5,440 nt of DNA from an uncultured Prevotellaceae bacterium. Lineage in GTDB: Bacteria; Bacteroidota; Bacteroidia; Bacteroidales; Bacteroidaceae. Under the pieces are notes generated by a model. The model was not told the DNA's origin. It ran no database searches and saw only the letters and a program-made list of their open reading frames with translations. The position numbers were made by a program, and so were the translations under genes. Location: the NCBI GenBank assembly GCA_958404085.1, contig CATXZX010000163.1, positions 1-5,440 of the forward strand. The letters are read 5' to 3'. Below, in pieces: positions 1-5,440 of this stretch. Every line of letters begins with the position of its first letter. Position 1 is the stretch's first letter.

Positions 1-63
1 AAGGACAAGTTTGGAGTGTCAAACAACATAGCAAGTTTTACTGTGCGAAATTGTAGGAATTGA
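1..63 (+). other. Possible 3' end of an upstream gene (20 codons, then TGA)
   Basis: Reading from base 1, the frame is open for 20 codons (KDKFGVSNNIASFTVRNCRN) and ends at TGA 61-63, five bases before the next start codon. This could be the tail of an upstream gene. It could also be the original upstream part of the thioredoxin-like protein in a shifted frame, which would make that gene a frameshifted pseudogene. The other two forward frames are closed by TAG at 28-30 and 29-31. Twenty codons are too few to identify a family. Confidence 0.25.
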
Positions 64-67
64 ATCA

Positions 68-769
68 ATGCCATGGACCGCTCCTGCGCTCTGCTACGTT
101 ATGTGGTGTACACCAGAAATTTTCATTCAGTCAAGTATCGGACAGGAAGTAAAGCTTCCGGAAGATTACCGTCAGTGTCATCTTGCCTCAAAGTATATGA
201 TGCAGATCGGTCAGAAATCTCAGTTGCTCTCCGAGGCACAGAAAGACAGCGTCAGGACTTTTTTACCGGAATTAGGACAGGATGTATTGGACTACAATGA
301 CAGACTGGAGCAGAAAATGGCGTTTATTAATGAGCAGGGTAAATCACGGATATGCACTTTGTCCAACGATAAGATTATTGACAATGATATTCTTTCAGCT
401 ATCCTTGAGCCTTATCGAGGACGCCCGGTATTGTTAGACCTATGGGAAACGACTTGTGGTCCATGCCGAATGGCTTTCAAGCATATGCATGATAAAAAGA
501 TTGAGCTTGCTGACCGTATCCACTTCGTGAACATAGCAAGCGAACGCTCCGATCTGGCTACTTGGGAACGCCTTGTGCCGAGTTATATCGGCGACCACTA
601 TCGCCTTACAGAGCAACAACTCCTTGCCCTGCACAGTCAGTTGCCGTGTGACACAAACGGAGTCCCCATATGGGTATTGGTCAACGCCGACGGCAGTATA
701 CACCATGCTTTCATCGGGTGGGGCAATATCGACACTATTATGAAGGAGATTGAACCTGTGCTGCAATAA
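68..769 (+). CDS. TlpA-like thiol-disulfide oxidoreductase, C-terminal part (probably 5'-truncated)
   Basis: The 233-residue product has a thioredoxin-like fold in its second half: a beta-strand RPVLLDLW, the redox motif CGPC at residues 130-133 followed by RMAF, and the cis-proline region GVPIWVLVNADG with Pro200. Proteins of this family reduce or isomerise disulfides in the periplasm and are common in Bacteroidetes. The segment before the active site reads WETTCGPC, where the usual second tryptophan (WCGPC) is replaced by Thr129. Residues 1-110 look like the mostly helical linker that precedes the thioredoxin domain in long Bacteroidetes TlpA-like proteins. There is no signal peptide or lipobox, although the family acts outside the cytoplasm. 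ATG 68 is the first start after the in-frame TAG at 29-31, and AGGA at 55-58 could be its ribosome binding site. I infer a C-terminal fragment of a longer gene; a short cytoplasmic protein is the alternative. Confidence 0.7.
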   Translation: MPWTAPALCYVMWCTPEIFIQSSIGQEVKLPEDYRQCHLASKYMMQIGQKSQLLSEAQKDSVRTFLPELGQDVLDYNDRLEQKMAFINEQGKSRICTLSNDKIIDNDILSAILEPYRGRPVLLDLWETTCGPCRMAFKHMHDKKIELADRIHFVNIASERSDLATWERLVPSYIGDHYRLTEQQLLALHSQLPCDTNGVPIWVLVNADGSIHHAFIGWGNIDTIMKEIEPVLQ

Positions 770-897
770 TAAGGTGAGTAACAAAGAATTTTCCATATTG
801 TTTCGATTATAGTCTTAAAAACAGTCTTGGTTCACACGCAGTTACCGATACTGGCATGTAATCACAAAACCGGACACCGACGCGAAAGCTGACACTT
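770..897. other. Gap after the thioredoxin-like gene, no gene seen
   Basis: This stretch is AT-rich at first (to about 840), then rises in GC. I see no clear terminator hairpin with a T-run behind the stop codon at 767-769, and no promoter I would defend. An eight-base arm GACACCGA at 873-880 is the exact reverse complement of TCGGTGTC at 970-977; at 89 bases apart this may be chance. Confidence 0.5.
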
Positions 898-972
898 GTG
901 GCGGCTATGGCGATGGTGGCCGTATTGGTAACGCCGGAAAGCTATCAGGAAATATCGGCGGAAGCTGTCTCG

Positions 973-985
973 GTGTCAATGACAC
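973..985. repeat. Small perfect inverted repeat GTGTCA-A-TGACAC
   Basis: Six-base arms at 973-978 and 980-985 flank a single A. The shape is that of a dimeric protein binding site, but no promoter is visible beside it and it lies inside the possible broken frame, so its role is unknown. Confidence 0.4.
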
Positions 986-1020
986 GGAGCAGGTCAGCCA
1001 ACTTCAGTAATCGTATTAAA

Positions 1021-1073
1021 GGCACACTGACGCCCGGCGCCACATGCAATATGGCTCGTCGGGCGCGTGTGCC
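1021..1073. repeat. Long imperfect hairpin, 53 bases
   Basis: Outer arms GGCACAC (1021-1027) and GTGTGCC (1067-1073) pair perfectly over 7 bases. After a bulge (TGA at 1028-1030 against C1066), CGCCCG (1031-1036) pairs with CGGGCG (1060-1065). An inner stem joins GCCA (1039-1042) and TGGC (1052-1055) and continues with AT/AT around a GCA loop. There is no T-run on either side, so it is not an ordinary terminator. It could be part of a structured RNA, a recombinase or relaxase site, or another mobile-element end. Confidence 0.6.
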
Positions 1074-1103
1074 GCTTTGCGTAGTACCCGGTTCTACAGA
1101 CAT

Positions 1104-1151
1104 TCCGGATTTTCAGCCATAAGTGGCAACCTATGGCCGACTAAATCCGGA
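1104..1151. repeat. Inverted repeat with 18- and 20-base arms
   Basis: The left arm at 1104-1121 (TCCGGATTTTCAGCCATA) pairs with the right arm at 1132-1151 (TATGGCCGACTAAATCCGGA), with one wobble pair and a two-base bulge (CT or AC). The loop is 10 bases (1122-1131). The stop codon of the possible broken frame (1120-1122) lies at the top of the left arm. Neither side carries a T-run. It may be an RNA 3'-end structure or a protein-binding site of a mobile element. Confidence 0.6.
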
Positions 1152-1166
1152 CATGTCTTCACGGCA

Positions 1167-1200
1167 GGCGGTTTTGGCGAGTGCGCGAGGCAGAACCGCC
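1167..1200. repeat. Hairpin overlapping the adjacent terminator-like stem
   Basis: GGCGGTTTTG at 1167-1176 pairs with CAGAACCGCC at 1191-1200 over 10 positions with one G-T wobble, enclosing a 14-base GC-rich loop. Its right arm shares 1197-1200 with the next hairpin (1197-1222), so the two cannot both form fully in one RNA. This arrangement is seen in attenuators, but nothing downstream shows that this one regulates a gene. Confidence 0.5.
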
Positions 1201-1222
1201 CCGACCCTCTCGGGCTGGGGCG
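1197..1222 (-). terminator. Strong GC hairpin, likely terminator for the minus-strand gene fragment
   Basis: CGCCCCGACCC (1197-1207) and GGGCTGGGGCG (1212-1222) form an 11-position stem with one wobble and one A-C mismatch around a TCTC loop. It lies 22 bases beyond the stop codon (1245-1247) of the minus-strand reading frame, where a terminator is expected. The minus strand has no long T-run behind it, only GGTTCTGCC, so intrinsic termination is plausible but not certain. The plus strand is not followed by a T-run either. Confidence 0.5.
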
Positions 1223-1244
1223 ATTGCCATTTCAAGAACTCGGA

Positions 1245-1355
1245 TTAAGCTGCCGTTTCCTCCGTCTGCGGTGTCTCGGCTGCCACGCTGACGGTGATTT
1301 CGTCCGCGTCAAGCATTCGAGCGATTTCGGGAATGAGGGTTGCGAATTTGAGGGA
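1245..1355 (-). pseudogene. Orphan C-terminal tail of a minus-strand gene
   Basis: On the minus strand, codons from about 1355 down to TAA at 1247-1245 read SLKFATLIPEIARMLDADEI, then TVSVAAETPQTEETAA. This looks like real protein: an amphipathic segment, then a beta-like TVSV stretch, then a low-complexity acidic tail. The frame is closed by TAG at 1382-1380, the sequence turns AT-rich beyond 1352, and no start codon precedes the fragment, so the body of the gene is missing. A strong hairpin follows the stop. The style is reminiscent of accessory genes in Bacteroidales conjugative elements, but I cannot name the family. It is best read as a remnant left by a deletion or imprecise excision. 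Only Met at 1316-1314 could restart it, which would give a 23-residue peptide. Confidence 0.45.
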
Positions 1356-1532
1356 TATAATTATTCCAATAAATACCCTCTACCTAATGCCACATATCAA
1401 TATTCCCATGCTTTTATGCTGATAATCCTTATTTTTTCTCGTTTTAATCTTTTTGGCAAGCATTTTGTTGTATTATAAATACATTATTAGAATAATCCCT
1501 ATCTTTGCAAATAAGAACTATTAGTACTATCT
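1353..1532 (+). promoter_or_regulatory. AT-rich upstream region of clpC with adjacent palindromes
   Basis: GC content drops sharply here compared with the island to its left. Two perfect palindromes adjoin: TGTATT-ATA-AATACA at 1469-1483 and ATTATT-AG-AATAAT at 1483-1496. Both lie directly upstream of the -7 element at 1500-1507, where a repressor or activator could act on clpC. In such AT-rich DNA, short palindromes also arise by chance. No gene is seen in this stretch. Confidence 0.4.
1500..1507 (+). promoter_or_regulatory. Candidate Bacteroidetes -7 promoter element (TATCTTTG) for clpC
   Basis: TATCTTTG fits the Bacteroidetes housekeeping -7 consensus TAnnTTTG exactly. It would place transcription start near 1512-1515 and give a leader of about 20 bases before ATG 1533. 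The matching -33 TTTG/TTG box is missing at the normal 19-21 base spacing; the nearest TTG is at 1468-1470, 29 bases upstream. The promoter may therefore be weak or activator-dependent. Confidence 0.5.
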
Positions 1533-4052
1533 ATGAACAATCAATTTTCGCCACGAGTTTCTCAAGTTCTCGTTTTCAGCAAAGAAGAAGCCTGCAGGCT
1601 CCAGAACGAAGCTGTTACGCCTGAACATCTCTTATTAGGCTTATTACGCGAAAACGAAGGAACTGCATTACAATTACTACGACAGCTCCATATACGACTT
1701 GATTCCATAAAAAAAGAAATAGAAGGACGTATCGGTATACGAGAAAAAGTATATCCGCCCATTCAGCCCGAAGATGTTACACTCAACGAGGCCTCATCAC
1801 GAATCATCAAACTCGGTATTCTTGAGGCACGATTGATGAAATGTACACTCTTCGACACAGAACATTTATTATTGGCCATTTTACGCGACAATCAAACACT
1901 GGCCAGTGAAATCTTAATGAAATACGATGTCAGATATGAAGAATTATTCCAAATTCTGACACAAAAACACGATGTACAAAACGGATTCGGTTTTGATGAT
2001 GACGAGGATGAGCTCCAGGACAGCCCCGAACAACCGCATCAGGACAAGAATACCGCCACCTCCTCTATCCCCCGTCGCAGCAACAGCGACACTCCTATGC
2101 TAGATCATTTCGGGATAGACTTGACGAAAACGGCCGAAAAGGGGAATTTAGACCCCGTCGTAGGACGTAATAAAGAAGTTGAGCGCATCGCGCAAATCCT
2201 AAGCCGACGCAAAAAGAACAATCCCATACTGATAGGCGAACCCGGTGTCGGGAAAAGTGCCATTGTGGAAGGATTGGCCCTCCGCATTATTCAAAAAAGA
2301 GTTCCACGTTCCCTTTTCAACAAGCGCATCGTAGCCTTGGATATGGCCTCCGTCGTTGCCGGGACCAAATACCGCGGACAATTTGAAGAGCGAATCCGAA
2401 ATATCATCGGGGAATTACAAAAAAACTCGGACATAATTTTATTTATCGACGAAATCCATACGATTATCGGTACCGGTTCTACTCCGGGTTCAATGGATGC
2501 CGCCAATATGCTTAAGCCGGCATTAGCCCGCGGAGAAATGCAGTGCATCGGTGCCACAACCATCGACGAATTCCGAAAATCCATTGAAAAAGATGGTGCA
2601 CTCGACCGACGTTTTCAAAAGATTATGGTAGAACCAACCAGCGTCGAAGAAACACTTCAGATCCTAAACAACATCAAAGACAAATACGAAGACCACCATA
2701 ACGTCCGTTATACAGATGATGCCATCAATGCATGCGTAAAACTGACAGAACGTTATATTTCGGACCGTTGTTTCCCAGACAAAGCTATCGACGTACTCGA
2801 CGAAGCCGGTTCCAGAATTCACGTGATGAATGCCAACGTATCAAAGGAAATCGAAGAACAGGAAAAAGCCATTGACGAACTGCGTACGCTTAAAGACCAT
2901 GCAGTAAAACATCAGGAATTCGAGAAGGCTGCCATGCTGCGTGACCAAATCGAACCGATGGAACAACAATTGGAACAGATGAAAGACGCATGGGAAAAGG
3001 AAATGAAAGAAAGACGCGAAATCGTCGATCGACAACAAATCGAAGAAACAGTTTCCCTGATGAGTGGCATTCCGGTCCAGAAAATGGAACAAGCCGAAAA
3101 CATACGGCTAAAAGGCATGAAAGAAACATTACAGCAGCAGGTCATAGCACAAAATACGGCTATCGACAAAATTGTAAGAGCCATCATGCGCAGCCGGCTC
3201 GGAATTAAAGACCCCAACCGCCCCATTGGCACATTCATGTTCCTTGGTCCGACAGGAGTCGGAAAGACTTTATTGGCCAAACGACTTGCTGAATACATGT
3301 TCGGAACGCCCGATGCCTTGATTCGTATAGACATGAGCGAATACATGGAAAAATATTCTGTCAGTCGCTTAGTCGGAGCCCCTCCGGGATACGTTGGATA
3401 TGATGAAGGAGGACAACTCACCGAAAAAGTAAGACGCAAACCCTATTCCATCATACTGCTGGACGAAATCGAAAAAGCACACGGCGATGTATTCAACCTG
3501 TTGTTGCAAGTCATGGACGAAGGACGCCTGACCGACAGCAACGGGAGTACAATCGACTTTAAAAACACGGTCATCATCATGACATCAAACTGCGGAACAC
3601 GCCAAGTAAAAGATTTCGGACGTGGTATCGGCTTTTCGTCACCATACGGCATCGACGAACAGAACCAACTTTCAAACAATATCATAGCCAAGGCTCTTAA
3701 TAAGCAGTTTACGCCGGAATTCCTTAACAGGATTGATGAAATCATAACCTTCGAGTCCCTGACAGAGGAATCCATTGAACAAATATGCGAAATAGAATTG
3801 CATTCGCTCTCCAAACGTATGGAAGAGATGGGCTACATACTGGATATCGAACCCTCAGCCAAAAAATTTATCGCAACAAAAGGATTCGACAAACAATATG
3901 GAGCCAGACCTCTAAAACGGGCCATACAGACATACGTCGAAGACAAAATATGTGAACGACTCATGCAGGAAGAAGTTACCCAACCTTGCCGCCTAACCAT
4001 CGGACATGAAGAAGGCAAAGAGGAACTGAGCCTGAACTTGAGATCTTTGTAA
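1533..4052 (+). CDS. clpC: ClpC-type AAA+ ATPase, unfoldase subunit of the Clp protease
   Basis: The complete 839-residue product is the usual length for ClpC. It unfolds substrate proteins using ATP and threads them into the ClpP peptidase in the cytoplasm. The N-domain has the two Clp repeats (TPEHLLLGLL at 29-38, DTEHLLLAIL at 108-117), then a flexible linker with an acidic run (155-160). AAA+ module 1 has Walker A GEPGVGKS (235-242), pore loop KYRG (279-282), Walker B with Asp306-Glu307, and arginines in DRRF (358-361). The middle domain carries a UVR-like coiled-coil motif (about 456-475, HQEFEKAAMLRDQI), which distinguishes ClpC from ClpA and from ClpB with its long M-domain. Module 2 has Walker A GPTGVGKT (572-579), pore loop GYVG (619-622), Walker B Asp644-Glu645, Arg733 in FLNRID, and sensor-2 GARP (790-793). 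The IGF loop at 699-701 is the ClpP docking signal, arguing for a protease partner. All catalytic residues are intact. ATG 1533 leads straight into the conserved N-domain; no clear Shine-Dalgarno is seen, as is normal in Bacteroidetes. Confidence 0.96.
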   Translation: MNNQFSPRVSQVLVFSKEEACRLQNEAVTPEHLLLGLLRENEGTALQLLRQLHIRLDSIKKEIEGRIGIREKVYPPIQPEDVTLNEASSRIIKLGILEARLMKCTLFDTEHLLLAILRDNQTLASEILMKYDVRYEELFQILTQKHDVQNGFGFDDDEDELQDSPEQPHQDKNTATSSIPRRSNSDTPMLDHFGIDLTKTAEKGNLDPVVGRNKEVERIAQILSRRKKNNPILIGEPGVGKSAIVEGLALRIIQKRVPRSLFNKRIVALDMASVVAGTKYRGQFEERIRNIIGELQKNSDIILFIDEIHTIIGTGSTPGSMDAANMLKPALARGEMQCIGATTIDEFRKSIEKDGALDRRFQKIMVEPTSVEETLQILNNIKDKYEDHHNVRYTDDAINACVKLTERYISDRCFPDKAIDVLDEAGSRIHVMNANVSKEIEEQEKAIDELRTLKDHAVKHQEFEKAAMLRDQIEPMEQQLEQMKDAWEKEMKERREIVDRQQIEETVSLMSGIPVQKMEQAENIRLKGMKETLQQQVIAQNTAIDKIVRAIMRSRLGIKDPNRPIGTFMFLGPTGVGKTLLAKRLAEYMFGTPDALIRIDMSEYMEKYSVSRLVGAPPGYVGYDEGGQLTEKVRRKPYSIILLDEIEKAHGDVFNLLLQVMDEGRLTDSNGSTIDFKNTVIIMTSNCGTRQVKDFGRGIGFSSPYGIDEQNQLSNNIIAKALNKQFTPEFLNRIDEIITFESLTEESIEQICEIELHSLSKRMEEMGYILDIEPSAKKFIATKGFDKQYGARPLKRAIQTYVEDKICERLMQEEVTQPCRLTIGHEEGKEELSLNLRSL

Positions 4053-4089
4053 GATTTTTATCCATTGTTATTAGAGCAGACATAAAAGC
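4053..4089 (+). other. Short clpC-rsh spacer, operon junction
   Basis: Only 37 bases separate the clpC stop from the rsh start. There is no TAnnTTTG promoter and no terminator hairpin, so read-through transcription of both genes is likely. Confidence 0.6.
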
Positions 4090-5440
4090 ATGAACGGCGA
4101 TCACGGACTATTGAGGAATGAAGAAAAGATTCAATTCTTTTTCTTATACAAGGAACTGAAACGATTGGTTCCTGAAGTTGCTGACGGTATCAAGTATAGA
4201 AAGATAAAATGTCTGATCAAACAAAATATCGAGCAACATGGCAATACACGCAACGCATTCGGACACAACCCTCTTCTGCTGGCACTCGAAACATGCAAAC
4301 TTGCATACGACGAAATAGGGCTTAAATCCGACGCATTGATCGCTTGCATGCTTCGCTCGTGCATTAATAACGAGGAGAACCTGAATGACATCAAAAATTT
4401 GTTTGGGAATAGTGTTTTCGGCATTCTGCACGGACTTTCACGCATTGACGGACTCTACAAAAAAAATCCAAGCATCGAAAGCGAAAATTTTCGGAACTTA
4501 TTGATTTCGTTTGCCGAAGACATGCGTGTTGTGCTGATAATGATAGCTGACCGCGTCAACATCATGCGAAAAATCAAAGATGTCGAGAACAAAGAGGCGC
4601 AACAACAAGTTGCAATGGAAGCAGCCTATCTGTATGCTCCATTAGCCCACAAATTGGGTCTCTACAAACTCAAAAGCGAATTGGAAGATCTTTCCATGAA
4701 ATATCTGGAGCATGATGCGTATTACCATATCAAGGAAAAACTGAATGCGACCAAAAGGGCTCGCGATGAATACATTGAAAAATTTATAGCCCCTATCGCG
4801 CAAACATTGAAAGAAGCCGGGCTTACCTTTCACATGAAAGGACGGACAAAAAGCATCCATTCGATATGGCAAAAAATGAAGAAACAACAATGTGCCTTCG
4901 AGGGGGTATATGATTTGTTTGCCATACGTATTATTCTGGATTCGCCCATCGATAAAGAAAAACAGGAATGTTGGCAAGTATACAGCCTCATCACAGATAA
5001 ATACCAGCCAAACCCCAAAAGGTTGCGCGACTGGTTGTCGATACCCAAAAGCAACGGTTACGAAAGCCTGCACATAACGGTATTAGGGCCGGAGCAAAAA
5101 TGGGTAGAAGTACAAATACGCACCCAGCGGATGGACGATATCGCAGAACACGGCTTAGCCGCACATTGGCGGTATAAAGGAGTCAAAAGCGGCGACAGCA
5201 GTATTGAAGATTGGTTGGCCAACATCCGGAATGCCCTCGAGAACAATGATGACCTGCAATTAATGGACCAGTTCAAAACAGGTCTGTACGAAGATGAAAT
5301 CTATGTATTCTCGCCCAAAGGCGATCTCTTCAAATTGGCCAAGGGAGCAACTATTCTGGACTTTGCATACCATATCCATTCGCGAGTAGGCAACCAGTGT
5401 GTCAGCGGAAAGGTAAATGGGAAAAACGTAACCATGAGAC
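4090..5440 (+). CDS. RelA/SpoT-family (p)ppGpp synthetase with degenerate hydrolase domain (partial, 3' end outside)
   Basis: The first 450 residues of a long RelA/SpoT homologue are present; the frame is open at the window edge. It transfers pyrophosphate from ATP to GTP/GDP to make the alarmone (p)ppGpp. ATG 4090 is the first start after the in-frame TAG at 4072-4074. Residues about 45-160 align with the HD hydrolase domain, but where active enzymes have HDVVED this one has RSCINN (89-94), and the later ADRLHNMR motif reads ADRVNIMR (153-160), so hydrolysis should be lost. The synthetase domain keeps GRTKSIHSIW (251-260), YDLFAIR (274-280), NGYESLH (322-328), the catalytic glutamate in EVQIRT (Glu340) and GLAAHW (355-360). 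The substrate-loop motif is RLRD (311-314), closer to the basic RXKD of bifunctional enzymes than the acidic EXDD of E. coli RelA. A TGS domain begins near 404 (IYVFSPKGDLFKL) with HIHS at 428-431, a region that contacts uncharged tRNA on the ribosome in RelA. The remaining C-terminal regulatory domains lie beyond the window. It probably serves as the RelA-like synthetase, with a second SpoT-like enzyme elsewhere as hydrolase. Confidence 0.93.
   Translation, partial: MNGDHGLLRNEEKIQFFFLYKELKRLVPEVADGIKYRKIKCLIKQNIEQHGNTRNAFGHNPLLLALETCKLAYDEIGLKSDALIACMLRSCINNEENLNDIKNLFGNSVFGILHGLSRIDGLYKKNPSIESENFRNLLISFAEDMRVVLIMIADRVNIMRKIKDVENKEAQQQVAMEAAYLYAPLAHKLGLYKLKSELEDLSMKYLEHDAYYHIKEKLNATKRARDEYIEKFIAPIAQTLKEAGLTFHMKGRTKSIHSIWQKMKKQQCAFEGVYDLFAIRIILDSPIDKEKQECWQVYSLITDKYQPNPKRLRDWLSIPKSNGYESLHITVLGPEQKWVEVQIRTQRMDDIAEHGLAAHWRYKGVKSGDSSIEDWLANIRNALENNDDLQLMDQFKTGLYEDEIYVFSPKGDLFKLAKGATILDFAYHIHSRVGNQCVSGKVNGKNVTMR

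Larger units (their letters stand above)
856..1122 (+). pseudogene. Possible broken small gene with a signal-peptide-like start (stop at codon 2)
   Basis: ATG at 856-858 is followed at once by TAA at 859-861. The same frame is then open for 86 codons to TAA 1120-1122. The sense codons after the stop read SQNRTPTRKLTLVAAMAMVA, then VLVTPESYQE. That is a basic start followed by a hydrophobic stretch, as in an export signal. A single change (AAA to TAA at codon 2) would explain the layout, but this is inference. GTG 898 or ATG 907 could still serve as starts and would give up to 74 residues lacking the basic part. I recognise no family. The last third overlaps strong inverted repeats, so the frame may instead be an accident of a structured GC-rich sequence. 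Confidence 0.3.

Noticed and set aside
440..796. Minus-strand 118-codon frame
   Set aside because: It is antisense to the thioredoxin-fold active-site region, which is clearly coding on the plus strand.
1021..1073. Integron cassette attC site
   Set aside because: The hairpin size is in range, but the outer ends lack the RYYYAAC and GTTRRRY core sites.
945..1103. Minus-strand 52-codon frame starting at ATG 1103-1101
   Set aside because: It has no ribosome binding site, no recognisable motif, and overlaps the 1021-1073 hairpin; the plus-strand frame over the same bases looks more like a protein.
860..1222. Group II intron remnant
   Set aside because: I could not find a domain V-like 34-base hairpin with its catalytic triad, or intron-encoded reverse transcriptase sequence, on either strand.
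1044..1478. Plus-strand 144-codon open frame through the hairpin cluster and into the clpC upstream region
   Set aside because: It runs antisense to the more protein-like minus-strand tail at 1245-1355, crosses three hairpins and the composition switch at about 1352, and is rich in Cys, Arg and Gly in a way typical of a mirror frame.
2912..3439. Minus-strand 175-codon frame inside clpC
   Set aside because: It is a Ser/Met/Cys-rich mirror of the conserved AAA+ coding sequence, with no independent motif.
4642..5073. Minus-strand 143-codon frame inside the rsh gene
   Set aside because: It is antisense to the conserved synthetase domain, and its Phe/Ile/Tyr-rich content is what reversed Lys/Glu/Asp-rich codons give.
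1..5440. CRISPR array, tRNA or rRNA genes
   Set aside because: No regularly spaced direct repeats, tRNA cloverleaf with a TTCRA loop, or conserved rRNA segments were seen by eye on either strand.

Overview
The window looks like chromosomal DNA from a Bacteroidales-type bacterium (Bacteroides, Parabacteroides or a relative). The signs are A/T-leaning codons in the core genes, weak or absent Shine-Dalgarno sequences, a TAnnTTTG-type -7 element ahead of the main gene, and the Bacteroidetes flavour of the TlpA-like, ClpC and RelA/SpoT proteins. The genus is an inference from these features; no marker gene is present.

Layout. Positions 1-63 may hold the last codons of an upstream gene. Positions 68-769 encode a thioredoxin-fold (TlpA-like) protein with an intact CGPC active site but no export signal, so it is probably a 5'-truncated remnant of a longer secreted oxidoreductase. 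Positions 770-1532 contain no convincing intact gene. From about 860 to 1352 this gap is a GC-rich island (68% GC over 1021-1080). It holds a short reading frame resembling a lipoprotein or secreted-protein start that is broken by a stop at codon 2, a cluster of strong inverted repeats (1021-1073, 1104-1151, 1167-1200, 1197-1222), and the orphan C-terminal tail of a minus-strand gene (1245 to about 1355). The island ends abruptly in an AT-rich stretch (32% GC over 1381-1440) that contains the clpC promoter region. I read the island as scar tissue from a mobile or integrated element; this is inference.

Positions 1533-4052 encode a complete ClpC-type Hsp100 unfoldase: N-domain, two AAA+ modules, a UvrB/UvrC-like motif in the middle domain, and an IGF loop for ClpP docking. 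After 37 bases, a long RelA/SpoT homologue starts at 4090 and runs off the right edge at residue 450. Its synthetase catalytic core is intact, but its hydrolase domain has lost the HD pair and other metal or catalytic residues, so it should make (p)ppGpp without degrading it. clpC and this rsh gene probably form one transcription unit joining regulated proteolysis and the stringent response.

I did not find an undescribed multi-gene defence or mobile system. The least-explained material is the hairpin-rich island at 860-1352.
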